64,000 nt of DNA from Neobacillus notoginsengisoli. GTDB lineage: Bacteria > Bacillota > Bacilli > Bacillales > Cytobacillaceae. This document shows, in pieces, positions 54,088 to 63,920 of the stretch. The notes beneath the pieces were generated by a model. It searched no databases and had not been told where the DNA came from. It worked only from the letters and a program-made list of their open reading frames with translations. A program made the position numbers and the translations under genes. Within the stretch, counting starts at the first letter, position 1; each line of letters opens with the position of its first letter. The stretch is from the NCBI RefSeq assembly GCF_003515685.1, contig NZ_QWEG01000003.1, positions 186,001 through 250,000 of the forward strand. Reading direction: 5' to 3'.

Positions 54088-56519
54088 CCATGACAGAGAA
54101 ATTCCGTGACCTTCCTCTTGAAGATGTCCTTGGCGACAGGTTTGGAAGATACAGTAAATATATTATCCAGGAAAGAGCCCTTCCGGATGCAAGGGACGGA
54201 TTGAAACCTGTCCAACGGCGGATTTTATATGCCATGCATGTTGAGGGCAATACACACGAAAAAGGCTTCAGAAAAGCCGCGAAGACGGTCGGGAATGTAA
54301 TCGGTAACTATCATCCGCATGGCGACACGTCTGTTTATGAAGCAATGGTCCGGATGAGCCAGGATTGGAAAGTTCGTAATGTACTTGTCGAAATGCATGG
54401 AAACAACGGCAGTGTCGACGGCGACCCTCCGGCAGCTATGCGTTATACAGAAGCGCGCTTGTCGGCGATTGCAACAGAGCTGCTAAGGGATATTGAAAAG
54501 CAGACAGTAGACTTCATTCCTAACTTCGATGATACATCGAGTGAGCCAACCGTTTTACCTGCCATGTTCCCGAACTTACTCGTCAATGGTTCAACAGGAA
54601 TATCAGCTGGTTATGCCACTGATATTCCTCCTCATCATCTCGGAGAAGTCATTGATGCGGTCATAATGAGGATGGACAACCCTAATGTGACGGTCGATGA
54701 GTTGATGACTGTCATTAAAGGACCGGATTTTCCGACTGGCGGCATCATCCAGGGGATTGACGGAATCAAAAAGGCCTATGAAACTGGCCGGGGAAAAATT
54801 ATCGTGCGAAGCAAAGCTGAAATTGAGGATATACGAGGCGGCAGACAGCAAATTGTCATCACTGAACTCCCTTATGACGTCAATAAGGCTAACCTTGTTA
54901 AAAAAATGGACGAATTCCGGCTGGACCGGAAGCTTGAAGGCATCTCGGAAATCCGTGATGAAACTGACCGGACCGGCCTCAGAATCGTGATTGAATTAAG
55001 AAAAGATGCGGATGCTTTAGGTATCCTAAATTATTTATACAAAAACAGCGATCTGCAGGTTTCTTATAACTTCAATATGGTGGCCATCCATAATAAGCGC
55101 CCTGTGCTGATGGGGTTAAGGGAACTGCTCGATGCCTATATTGGGCATCAGAAGGAAGTTGTGACAAGGCGGTCCAACTATGAACTAAAAAAAGCGAGGG
55201 AACGCCAGCATATCGTAGAAGGGTTGATGAAGGCACTTTCCATTCTTGACCAGGTTATTGCCACCATCAGGGCTTCAAAAGATAAGCGGAATGCGAAGGA
55301 TAACCTTATTGCCAAGTTCGCCTTTACGGAGGCGCAGGCTGAAGCCATCGTTTCTTTACAGCTTTACCGCCTGACTAATACGGATATTACCGCCCTCCAG
55401 AAGGAAGCGGAAGAACTCGCAAAAAAAATAAATGATTTAACCTCCATTCTTGAAAGCGAAAAGAAGCTGAACTCTGTCATCAAAAAAGACTTGAAGGATG
55501 TAAAGAAACGTTTTGCCGACAGTCGCAAGTCCAGCATTGAAGCAGAGATTGAAGAACTGAAAATCAACCTCGAAGTGATGGTTCCTAGCGAGGATGTTAT
55601 CGTGACGGTTACAAAGGAAGGCTATATCAAGAGGACAAGCCTCCGTTCATACTCCGCGTCAAATGGCCAGGATCTTGCCATGAAGGATTCCGACAGGCTT
55701 TTTGTCCAGCTTGATATGAATACAAAACATGTATTAATTCTGTTTACGAGCAAAGGGAACTATTTATACCTGCCTGTTCATGAGCTTCCTGATATCAGAT
55801 GGAAGGACATGGGTCAGCATGTCGCGAATATCATTCCTATAGAACGTGACGAAGAAATCATTAAAGCTTTGCCTGTCCAATCGTTCGAGGTCGAATCCTT
55901 CCTCGTGTTTGTCACAAGGAATGGAATGGTTAAGAAAACAGAATTGAAGCTCTATCAGGCCCAGCGATATTCAAGACCACTAACAGCCATTAATCTTAGA
56001 GGCAACGACACAGTTATTGATGTCCATGTGACAGATGGCAAACAGGACCTGTTCCTTGTCTCCAATCTTGGATACGCCCTTTGGTTTAGTGAGGATGAGG
56101 TCAGCCCAATCGGGATCAGGGCAGCAGGGGTCAAAGGCATGAACCTGAAGGATGACGATCTCATTGCCGGCGGGAAGGTGGTAAACCCTGAAGGCAAGGA
56201 ATCGATAGTGGTGGTCACCCAGCGGGGTGCCATTAAAAAAATGAGGCTGAGAGAGTTTGAAAAGGCTACGCGCGCAAAAAGAGGTGTGGTGGTCTTGAGG
56301 GAATTGAAAGCTAATCCCCACCGGGTTGCGGGCATTGAGACCGCATTGGAGTCAGATCTACTGTCCGTTTTGACAGAAAAAGGACAGATCGTAAATGTAA
56401 ATACGAATACCCTTAAATATAACGACCGCTACTCTAATGGATCGTTTATTGTCGATGAAGGAGAAAGCGGGAGGGTTGTCGCTATTTGGAAGCAAGCCGC
56501 CACGCCGGTAAAAGAATAA
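54084..56519 (+). CDS. parC: DNA topoisomerase IV subunit A
   Basis: 811 aa. Catalytic Tyr about 121 in AAMRYTEARLS; the quinolone-determining region reads HPHGDTSVYEAMVR, where the usual Ser (Ser80 in S. aureus GrlA) is Thr. The C-terminal beta-pinwheel follows. Coupled to parE through a 4-base overlap. Confidence 0.97.
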   Translation: MTMTEKFRDLPLEDVLGDRFGRYSKYIIQERALPDARDGLKPVQRRILYAMHVEGNTHEKGFRKAAKTVGNVIGNYHPHGDTSVYEAMVRMSQDWKVRNVLVEMHGNNGSVDGDPPAAMRYTEARLSAIATELLRDIEKQTVDFIPNFDDTSSEPTVLPAMFPNLLVNGSTGISAGYATDIPPHHLGEVIDAVIMRMDNPNVTVDELMTVIKGPDFPTGGIIQGIDGIKKAYETGRGKIIVRSKAEIEDIRGGRQQIVITELPYDVNKANLVKKMDEFRLDRKLEGISEIRDETDRTGLRIVIELRKDADALGILNYLYKNSDLQVSYNFNMVAIHNKRPVLMGLRELLDAYIGHQKEVVTRRSNYELKKARERQHIVEGLMKALSILDQVIATIRASKDKRNAKDNLIAKFAFTEAQAEAIVSLQLYRLTNTDITALQKEAEELAKKINDLTSILESEKKLNSVIKKDLKDVKKRFADSRKSSIEAEIEELKINLEVMVPSEDVIVTVTKEGYIKRTSLRSYSASNGQDLAMKDSDRLFVQLDMNTKHVLILFTSKGNYLYLPVHELPDIRWKDMGQHVANIIPIERDEEIIKALPVQSFEVESFLVFVTRNGMVKKTELKLYQAQRYSRPLTAINLRGNDTVIDVHVTDGKQDLFLVSNLGYALWFSEDEVSPIGIRAAGVKGMNLKDDDLIAGGKVVNPEGKESIVVVTQRGAIKKMRLREFEKATRAKRGVVVLRELKANPHRVAGIETALESDLLSVLTEKGQIVNVNTNTLKYNDRYSNGSFIVDEGESGRVVAIWKQAATPVKE

Positions 56520-56526
56520 GGATTGA

Positions 56527-56559
56527 AGCAGGCTGTCCATATCGGACAGCCTGCTTTTT
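56527..56559 (+). terminator. Terminator of parC
   Basis: AGCAGGCTGTCC pairs perfectly with GGACAGCCTGCTTTTT. Confidence 0.92.
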
Positions 56560-56665
56560 ATGTGCTATGACAATATGTGACAAAAAACCGACAAATTATT
56601 CTAGTAATATTTCTTTCTGTTTATTATACTATTAAGTAACAAGAGCGTTTTAAGGGGGTTATTCA

Positions 56666-57358
56666 TTGTACTGTCCAAATTGCAATACACTAAATGATGA
56701 TGCTGCCCGTTTTTGCAGCAAGTGCGGGGAATATCTCGAAAAACAAGCTCCCGAGGGCTGTCCGGATTGTGGAGCCGCACGTAAACCGGAGGAATCTTTC
56801 TGCTCCACCTGCGGCCACAAATTCAATGGTGCTTCCACTGAACCTATTTCAAGTCCACCCACGGTTGCTCCCGAGCAAAAAGCACCAGGAAACCATGGCC
56901 AGTATGGAGGGGGAGGGCATTCACCTCAATACGGTAGTCACGGATCTACTATTTATGCAAATGAACAGGTGCGTTTTGCCAACTTCGGCGAGCGTCTCGT
57001 TGCACTTATCATCGATTCTATCGTGTTGTCCATCGCGGGATATATCCTTGGTGCAATTTTAATGTTATCGAACGGCGATTTATTAAAGAGTTTCTTGTCA
57101 TTCATCATCGGTATCGGCTATAAAGCTGGTCTTGAAGGTTCAACAAAACAGGCCACGCTTGGAAAAATGGTTATGGGAATTAAAGTAATCGGCCCGGATG
57201 GGGGACGAATTAGTTATGGGCGGGCCATTGGAAGGTATTTTGCCAATTTCCTTTCTGTTATTACACTCGGTATCGGTTATTTGATGGCACTTTTCACAAG
57301 AGAAAAACGCGCCCTGCATGACTATGTCGCTGGTACGTATGTAATAAGAAGTAAGTAA
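56666..57358 (+). CDS. Zinc-ribbon plus RDD-domain membrane protein
   Basis: 230 aa from TTG 56666 (AAGGGGG at 7-8 bases). Two zinc ribbons: CPNCNTLNDDAARFCSKC and CPDCGAARKPEESFCSTC (about 3-45), a flexible Gly/Pro linker, then an RDD domain with FGERLVALIIDSIVL, TLGKMVMGIKVI and HDYVAGTYVI, about three membrane segments. Function unknown. Confidence 0.85.
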   Translation: MYCPNCNTLNDDAARFCSKCGEYLEKQAPEGCPDCGAARKPEESFCSTCGHKFNGASTEPISSPPTVAPEQKAPGNHGQYGGGGHSPQYGSHGSTIYANEQVRFANFGERLVALIIDSIVLSIAGYILGAILMLSNGDLLKSFLSFIIGIGYKAGLEGSTKQATLGKMVMGIKVIGPDGGRISYGRAIGRYFANFLSVITLGIGYLMALFTREKRALHDYVAGTYVIRSK

Positions 57359-57366
57359 ATAGTATG

Positions 57367-57400
57367 AAAACCCTTTTCTTCTTGAAAGGGTTTTTCTTTT
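57367..57400 (+). terminator. Terminator of the RDD gene
   Basis: AAAACCCTTT pairs with AAAGGGTTTT, then a T-rich tail. Confidence 0.88.
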
Positions 57401-57495
57401 GCCAACAAGTTTGCCTTCAAGTAGGCAATTGTCACGAATCGTAAAAGGACGCATACACTATATCAGCAGGTATAAAGGAAAGGAGTATGCGTGCC

Positions 57496-57972
57496 TTGAA
57501 TGTGTTTAAGCCTTCCATGCTGACTGTAACATTTATAGCCCCCATTACCCCTTTCAGGCCACTCGAAAGCAGAAGATACACACTTGCCCACTCGGATACA
57601 ACCGGAAAACTATTCTTGACTATAGGACCTGAGTACGGTTTTTCAACATCTGATCAAATCAAGGATGAAGTGAAAGCCGAATGGGTTCAAAGAATGGGCG
57701 AATATTCATTATCTGGAAAAGTTCATATTAGTGGCGGGGAATATGACGAACAATATTCCAAGGTTCGTTACATGATTTTCAAAAAAGAAATGGAATTGGC
57801 CTTAACAGCAATTGTGTATGGCGATCAAGTGTTCTACAGCTGTTTTCCATGGCTGCTGGATGCCCCGATTTATGTAACATTCGAGTCTATTTACCCGGAA
57901 TTTCAGCAAACCGTCTATTACGGAACACCGAGAAAATATTTAACAGCCGCCCTTAGCCAGGCCGTAAAGTGA
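57496..57972 (+). CDS. Staygreen (SGR) family protein
   Basis: About 158 aa. ESRRYTLAHSDTTGKLFLTI, then DEVKAEWVQRMGEY and the later FKKEMELALTAIVYGDQ are the Staygreen signature. Plant SGR removes Mg from chlorophyll; bacterial homologues occur in non-photosynthetic species, where the natural substrate is unknown. AAAGGAG is only 2 bases from ATG 57487 but 10 from TTG 57496, so the TTG is preferred. Confidence 0.82.
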   Translation: MNVFKPSMLTVTFIAPITPFRPLESRRYTLAHSDTTGKLFLTIGPEYGFSTSDQIKDEVKAEWVQRMGEYSLSGKVHISGGEYDEQYSKVRYMIFKKEMELALTAIVYGDQVFYSCFPWLLDAPIYVTFESIYPEFQQTVYYGTPRKYLTAALSQAVK

Positions 57973-58000
57973 CAGCGCTAATCATTAGCGCTGTCTTTGT
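57971..58000 (+). terminator. Terminator of the Staygreen gene
   Basis: GACAGCGCTA pairs perfectly with TAGCGCTGTC, followed by TTTGTTG. Confidence 0.88.
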
Positions 58001-58096
58001 TGTTTTTTTATGTATTTTTGCAAAAAAAAGTTTGTACATAGGGGGAGCGGGGATAGATAAAGTAGGTTCGTCCCAAGAGCTGATAGGAGGATGTGG

Positions 58097-60043
58097 ATGA
58101 GGAAGAAACCATACTTGACTGATGCCATTATCGGGAATTCGAAAATGCTTGCCTCGATTACTAAAGATGGCCAGCTGCAGCGGCTTACTTGGCCTGCCAT
58201 AGATTTCCCACAGCATGTGAACCGGTTTTATACGGGGGTACAACTTTCGGGGCCAGATTCCGAGACGGATTTTTTACATGAAAAAGGATGGGAATACAGG
58301 CAGGTATATGAGGAAAATACGAACATTCTTGTGACGAATGGATTTAACAGTGAACTTGGAATTGAAGTAACCCAAAAAGATTTCATTGTCCCTGGCAAGG
58401 ATGTATTTGTGAGAGACTATTCCATTATGAATCACTCAGCTTCAGCTCGAAATCTATCTTTTGTTGTTTATTCCGACTTCATGGTAGACGACCGAAAACG
58501 CTATAATACGGTCCTCTATAATTTTTCAGAAGACTGTCTAATCCATTATTTTCGTCAGTATGCATTTGCGGTCGGAAGCAGCAGGGAGGCAGCACAATAC
58601 CAATGCGGAAATGCATGGGAAGCTGCCAAAGTGAATCATTTGAATGGAAACCAGATTATGAATAAAACGGATGGAGCCTTATCATGGGACCTTGGACTGC
58701 TTCGGCCTGGTGAACAAGTTCATTTTCCGCTTTTTATCGCTGCCGGTGCAGACATTGGAGAAGCTGCTTCCGTGCTTTCTACTGCAAAAGAGGCAGGGGC
58801 AGAGGAGCTTTCCATGATTACAGCCAGCTACTGGGAAGATTTTTTGAAGCAGGCAAAAAAGATGAACATTGAAAATGAACAGGTAAAGAAAATATATAAT
58901 AGATCATTGCTTACATTTAAACTATTGAACAATGAAGCGACTGGCGCCTTTATCGCAGGCCCGGAAGTGGATGAGGATTACGATTACTCGGGCGGTTATG
59001 CCTATTGCTGGGGCCGAGATGCAGCCTATATCGCCACTGCTGCAGACAAGGCAGGCTATCATGATCTCGTTTCAACATTCTATTATTCTACGGTGACCAC
59101 GCAAAGGGAGGACGGAGCATGGGAGCACCGTTTTAATTCAGACGGAGTGCTGGCGCCAACATGGGGCATTCAAATTGATGAATGCGGCTCAATTCTTTGG
59201 GGAATCCATCATCACTACATGTTGACGAAGGATGAAGAGTTTCTAAAAACGATATGGCCAGCCGTCGAGAAAGGCGCGGATTTTTTGCACTCATATATTG
59301 ATCCTGAAACAAATTTACCGTATCCTAGCAATGATTTATGGGAAAAACGGAATGGAGAACATACGTACTCATCTGCAGCAGTATATGGAGGACTGAAGGG
59401 AGCGGCAGAACTAGCCAGGATACGAAATAAAGGGACGTTAGCTGAAAAATGGGATGAAACAGCCAACTTAATCAAAAAAACAATAGAGGAAAGGTGCTGG
59501 AATGAAGAAACCGGCACTTATTTAAGAGCATTGAAACTGGCAGTAGACAAGGTAAAATACGAGGAAGCAAAATCCACGGGCAAAGCAGTTCTAATGGAAG
59601 AAAATCAAAAAGGCTATAAAACATTTAGGCTGATGGAAGATCCAGTCGTAGATATTTGCTTGCTCGGTCTATCTGTGCCGTTTAATATGATTGATGCGGA
59701 AGATGAGCGGATGGAGAAAACTGCGGAAACAATTGAAAAGTTGCTGACATCACCGGTTGTCGGCGGCATCGAGCGTTTTCCAGGAGATGTTTATATTGGC
59801 GGCAATCCGTGGATTTTAACGACATTATGGCTCGCTCAATACAATGTAATAATTGGTAAATTCGAAGAGGCTCGTGAATATCTTAATTGGGCTGTTAAAC
59901 ATGCAAATCATCTTGGATTATTGCCGGAACAAATCGATAAAAACACCGGTGAGCCTGCATGGGTCATGCCGCTGACATGGTCACATGCGATGTTCGTGTT
60001 AACTGTTATTGCACTTGATGAAGCTGGGGAACTAAATAAATAA
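58097..60043 (+). CDS. Glycoside hydrolase family 15 protein (glucoamylase/glucosidase-like)
   Basis: 648 aa without a signal peptide, so cytosolic. N-terminal beta-sandwich domain (about 1-250) and an (alpha/alpha)6 catalytic domain. Recognisable parts are YSGGYAYCWGRDAAYIATAA, WGIQIDECGSILWGIHHHY, and late GGIERFPGDVYIGGNPWILTT with PLTWSHAMFV. Likely acts on intracellular alpha-glucosides or trehalose-like sugars. ATG 58097 has AGGAGG at 6 bases. Confidence 0.87.
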   Translation: MRKKPYLTDAIIGNSKMLASITKDGQLQRLTWPAIDFPQHVNRFYTGVQLSGPDSETDFLHEKGWEYRQVYEENTNILVTNGFNSELGIEVTQKDFIVPGKDVFVRDYSIMNHSASARNLSFVVYSDFMVDDRKRYNTVLYNFSEDCLIHYFRQYAFAVGSSREAAQYQCGNAWEAAKVNHLNGNQIMNKTDGALSWDLGLLRPGEQVHFPLFIAAGADIGEAASVLSTAKEAGAEELSMITASYWEDFLKQAKKMNIENEQVKKIYNRSLLTFKLLNNEATGAFIAGPEVDEDYDYSGGYAYCWGRDAAYIATAADKAGYHDLVSTFYYSTVTTQREDGAWEHRFNSDGVLAPTWGIQIDECGSILWGIHHHYMLTKDEEFLKTIWPAVEKGADFLHSYIDPETNLPYPSNDLWEKRNGEHTYSSAAVYGGLKGAAELARIRNKGTLAEKWDETANLIKKTIEERCWNEETGTYLRALKLAVDKVKYEEAKSTGKAVLMEENQKGYKTFRLMEDPVVDICLLGLSVPFNMIDAEDERMEKTAETIEKLLTSPVVGGIERFPGDVYIGGNPWILTTLWLAQYNVIIGKFEEAREYLNWAVKHANHLGLLPEQIDKNTGEPAWVMPLTWSHAMFVLTVIALDEAGELNK

Positions 60044-60046
60044 ATT

Positions 60047-60095
60047 AAACCATCAACAGCCGCAGATTGGGTGATTGCCGCAGTTGATGGTTTCT
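60047..60095 (+). terminator. Terminator of the GH15 gene
   Basis: AAACCATCAAC pairs perfectly with GTTGATGGTTT; a second GC stem fills the loop. Confidence 0.85.
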
Positions 60096-60221
60096 TAGTG
60101 AAAATTTCTATTTCGTCTCACTATCCAGAGTTTACTTGATTAACGAGACACTAAACCTCTCTTCGGATTTAAGTTCCTAGAATATATATTATGGTCGGGG
60201 CGTTGTTAATTAAACTAAGAT

Positions 60222-60593
60222 TTATTCGATCCTATGTTTGTACCCTTCCCCCTTTGCCTTATTTACATCTATGTATCCGGCACTATACTCAATAACATCA
60301 TTAATAAACAGATCATGGTCTTTTGCAAAAGCTTTCACTTGTTCAAGTAAATCCTTATCATAGGTCGTTTTATATTGAACTCTGTCCTTTGGTCTGTTTT
60401 CTTTAGTAAATGTTATAACACCTTCATTAAGAACAGCTTCTAAGCCTGTTTCCAAAAGATAATTAACGCGAGTATCATGTTGATTTGCAAGATCAGTTAG
60501 TTGATTCAAAAGACTTTTACTAATATTCGTTCTAAATTTCACCCTAGATTCATCGGTAATTTGAATGAGTCTTCCGTTAATATTTTTCCACAT
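60222..60593 (-). CDS. Putative ribbon-helix-helix-like protein, phage or mobile-element type
   Basis: 123 aa with two similar halves: VKFRTNISKSLLNQLTDLAN and VQYKTTYDKDLLEQVKAFAK, each a beta strand followed by helices as in RHH DNA-binding folds. Similar proteins occur on Bacillus phages and plasmids; an annotation as rRNA methyltransferase seen elsewhere is not supported by any motif. It neighbours a homing endonuclease. Confidence 0.6.
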   Translation of the reverse strand: MWKNINGRLIQITDESRVKFRTNISKSLLNQLTDLANQHDTRVNYLLETGLEAVLNEGVITFTKENRPKDRVQYKTTYDKDLLEQVKAFAKDHDLFINDVIEYSAGYIDVNKAKGEGYKHRIE

Positions 60594-60625
60594 TTGTCAT
60601 GCACCTTCCGATAAATTATTTTACA

Positions 60626-61396
60626 TCATAAATATTGAGACATTCGTTCTCTTTTCTTAATGTTGCAATCATCCTTACACTGTTCGTAAATAATCCTCGC
60701 TAATTGAGCGACATCTTTTTTCCCTTTAACCCATACGCGGTAAATAATAGTGCCCTTTAAAGAGCTCTCTGTAGTGATTTCAGTGTTCAACTTCCATAAT
60801 CGAAAAATAGTTTCTAACCCTTTGGCGAATTCTGGGCTAGCCGTAGTAATGTTCATTACATACCCTCGGTTTTGCACCCAGCCATCTCCATCAATAACTC
60901 CTCTGATAAACGATGGCAGGTAGACTTCCGGCACTGGTGGAAATAAAACATTGGATGACTTATTAGCTGAAATGCCTAATTGATTTAATTTTTTTCGGAT
61001 CTTTGCCGAATGAATAAAAAGTGTCGGAGTTTTCCTAGTTTCATAGATTGCTCCAATATTATAATCTGTCCCCATATAGTTAGCTATTAGCTTCAAAATT
61101 CTTTCATCTTTTTGGGTAATTGTAATAGTAGAATAGTTTTTCATGGGTATATTGCCATCTGTAATAATAATTCCTAAAACCCATGCCATTTCGTGACTCC
61201 AAAAGTCAAAAAAATCTTCATTAACGCTGTGTTTTCTAGGTGGGCCCAATCGCTTTACATCAATACCTTTTTTGTAGAGAATATTCCTGATAGCCCTATC
61301 GGTAATGCCGATTATTTTACTCATTTGTTTATAAGGCATTCCATCTTTATACATTTCAACGACCATATCGTCAGTTATGCCAGCGTTTCTTGCCAT
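60626..61396 (-). CDS. Free-standing LAGLIDADG-type homing endonuclease
   Basis: 256 aa from ATG 61396 (GGTGAGGATACT). N-terminal helix-turn-helix (about 7-45: YKQMSKIIGITDRAIRNIL). Two LAGLIDADG helices: AWVLGIIITDGN (71-82) with acidic D80, and FIRGVIDGDGWV (163-174) with acidic D169. Not inside a visible intron or intein. It sits between the GH15 gene and gndA, together with the RHH-like gene, and looks like an inserted mobile unit. Confidence 0.85.
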   Translation of the reverse strand: MARNAGITDDMVVEMYKDGMPYKQMSKIIGITDRAIRNILYKKGIDVKRLGPPRKHSVNEDFFDFWSHEMAWVLGIIITDGNIPMKNYSTITITQKDERILKLIANYMGTDYNIGAIYETRKTPTLFIHSAKIRKKLNQLGISANKSSNVLFPPVPEVYLPSFIRGVIDGDGWVQNRGYVMNITTASPEFAKGLETIFRLWKLNTEITTESSLKGTIIYRVWVKGKKDVAQLARIIYEQCKDDCNIKKRERMSQYL

Positions 61397-61658
61397 AGTA
61401 TCCTCACCCCCCAGTATTCCTTCACCAATACTATACAATTATCTACACATTACGTTCAAATTTTACTCTTGATTTTGGATCACTTTCAAAACATCCCTGG
61501 AGTGTACAGGTAGGGTGCAAATATGCATGCCCATAACCTTCCCTGATCAACCCAAGGCTTTAATTCGGTTACTTGTGGCAACCTTTGGTATACTAAGGAC
61601 AGAGTGTCAAAATGTTCATCATGCGACAGATATCAACTGGGAAAGGAAGTTATTCAAT

Positions 61659-63068
61659 ATGGCAAAGCAACAAATTGGCATCATCGGTCTTGCTGTTATG
61701 GGCAAAAACCTTGCCTGGAATATGGAAAGTAAAGGATACAGTGTGGCTGTATTCAACCGCTCTTCTGAAAAAACAGATGAAATGGCAAGGGAATCAGAAG
61801 GAAAAAACATATTTCCGGCCTATTCAATTGAAGAATTTGTAAACTCGCTCGAAAAGCCGCGCAAAATCATGCTGATGGTCAAAGCGGGCGCCGCGACTGA
61901 CGCAACCATCGATCAGCTATAGCCTTATCTTGAAAAAGGCGATATCTTAATTGACGGCGGAAACACATACTTCCCCGACACACAAAGGCGCAATAAAGAA
62001 CTGAGCGAGCTTGGCCTCCATTTTATCGGTACAGGCGTCTCTGGCGGTGAGGAAGGCGCTTTGAAAGGCCCATCCCTCATGCCAGGCGGCCAGAAGGAAG
62101 CATATGAGCTTGTTGCCCCAATATTCAAAGACATCGCCGCAAAAGTGAATGGCGAACCTTGTACTACCTATATCGGGCCTGATGGCGCCGGCCACTATGT
62201 AAAAATGGTCCATAACGGCATTGAGTATGGGGATATGCAGCTTATTTCCGAGGCATACAACATACTTAAGAATGTAATGGGGATGAATGCCGATGAACTC
62301 CATGAAGTATTTTCAGAATGGAACAAAGGCGAGCTCGACAGCTACCTGATCGAAATTACAGCAGATATCTTTTCAAGGAAAGACGAAGAAACCGGCAAAC
62401 CGCTCGTTGACTTGATCCTCGATACCGCCGGCCAAAAAGGGACTGGCAAATGGACAAGCCAAAGCGCATTGGATCTTGGTGTCCCCCTTCCGGTCATCAC
62501 TGAATCAGTTTTTGCCCGGTTCATTTCAGCAATGAAAAATGAACGTACCGAGGCGAGCAAAATCCTTCGGGGCCCTGCCGCCAAGACGTTTACAGGTGAT
62601 CGCCAGGCTTTCATTGAATCTGTCCGAAAGGCCTTGTATATGAGCAAAATCTGTTCCTATGCACAAGGGTTCGCCCAGCTGCGAGCCGCTTCCGAGGAAT
62701 ATGGCTGGGATCTCCGCTACGGGGACATCGCGATGATTTTCCGCGGCGGCTGTATAATCAGAGCGCAATTTTTGCAAAAAATCAAAGAGGCTTACGATCG
62801 TGAACCTGGCTTGAAAAACCTTCTCCTCGATCCTTACTTCAAGGAAATTGTTGAAGGTTACCAAGATGCATTAAGGGAAATCATTGGTGTCGCCGTTCAA
62901 CACGGCATTCCTGTACCATGTTTCTCCGCCGCTGTCTCCTATTACGATAGCTACCGTTCGGAGACACTACCGGCCAACCTGCTTCAAGCGCAGCGCGACT
63001 ACTTTGGAGCGCACACCTACCAAAGGATCGACAAGGAAGGAACCTTCCACACTGAGTGGATGAAATAA
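61659..63068 (+). pseudogene. gndA: 6-phosphogluconate dehydrogenase with an in-frame amber codon (TAG, codon 88)
   Basis: The full frame from ATG 61659 (AAAGGAAG upstream) to TAA at 63068 would give 469 aa, the normal length. It is interrupted only at 61920-61922 by TAG in TIDQL[17 protein letters not shown], where relatives have Leu or Lys. All else is conserved: [14 protein letters not shown]-specifying [60 protein letters not shown]. One substitution would explain it. Real loss of function, suppression, or a sequencing error are all possible. Confidence 0.88.
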
Positions 63069-63080
63069 GAACATCGCAAA

Positions 63081-63115
63081 AACAACGGGAGCCCGCTTGG
63101 CTCCCGTTGTTTATT
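63081..63115. terminator. Bidirectional terminator after gndA
   Basis: AACAACGGGAGCC pairs perfectly with GGCTCCCGTTGTT. Confidence 0.9.
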
Positions 63116-63776
63116 TAGTATGCCGTTGTTTAATCAGAAACTCATGGAATGGAGGATTATCCAGTTCAAAATATGGACTTGAAACATATTGGATATTTCC
63201 GTCCCTCCCATTTATATAAGTTGGTTCATCAAACACAATTAATTCTCTGATCGCGAGCTGTGCCATACTTGTCATCATAAAAACTTTATTGTAAAGAGGT
63301 TCATCTTTAAACAAGGCTTGTATGAGCATAGAAAATCGTTCCATAATATCTATTGGCTGAAAGTCATCGAATTCCCTTACCTCTGCAAAAAATCGTTTCG
63401 TGTGATTGTTATGAAGACCCAATAGGATGTACGGCTTTGTCGTAAAAAACGGTTTAATGATGACTTCAAAATCGTACTCTTCCGAATCCAACCTATTGTT
63501 CCCATCCCGATCCGGGAAAAAGCCCCTTTCAAATGAAATGGAAATGTTTAAAAAATCCGCTTCATCGTTTGCAAGGTAATCCTCTTCTGAGTATTCCTCG
63601 TCAGTACTTGTTTCATAAACTGTTTCCCCTATGTCGTCGTATACTTCCCAATCATCTTCAGCTTCCAGGTCTAGTTCCATTATTTGGCTCGACATATCGT
63701 TGACAATCATTGGCAGATAAGGATGAAGCAGACCAAGTACATGGTCATAAAATGGGAACTTGGTGTCAGTAGTCAA
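63111..63776 (-). CDS. Hypothetical protein with acidic segment
   Basis: 221 aa from TTG 63776 with GGGAGGAG at 5 bases. An acidic stretch at about residues 35-75 (LDLEAEDDWEVYDD and following), otherwise soluble alpha/beta. No family recognised. Convergent with gndA. Confidence 0.6.
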   Translation of the reverse strand: MTTDTKFPFYDHVLGLLHPYLPMIVNDMSSQIMELDLEAEDDWEVYDDIGETVYETSTDEEYSEEDYLANDEADFLNISISFERGFFPDRDGNNRLDSEEYDFEVIIKPFFTTKPYILLGLHNNHTKRFFAEVREFDDFQPIDIMERFSMLIQALFKDEPLYNKVFMMTSMAQLAIRELIVFDEPTYINGRDGNIQYVSSPYFELDNPPFHEFLIKQRHTK

Positions 63777-63884
63777 TTAAACTCCTCCCTGCTTGGCATC
63801 TATATGCTCCATTTGGCAATAAACTTATCCTGTACCTTTAATCTACCCACTCTCATTAGAATCACACCTCTTTAGGAGAAATAC

Positions 63885-63910
63885 AAAAAACGCTCACGTT
63901 GAGCGTTTTT
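63885..63910 (-). terminator. Terminator of the gene entering from the right edge
   Basis: AAAACGCTCA pairs with TGAGCGTTTT; A-run and T-run on both sides. Confidence 0.82.
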
Positions 63911-63920
63911 AAATATCTGG

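Noticed and set aside
61920-61922. TAG in gndA as a recoded amino acid (Sec or pyrrolysine)
   Set aside because: Sec uses TGA; no pyrrolysine genes are expected in Bacillaceae, and the position is an ordinary Leu/Lys site.
62061-63068. Second part of gndA as an independent gene
   Set aside because: It is in the same frame as the first part, has no ribosome-binding site, and starts mid-domain.
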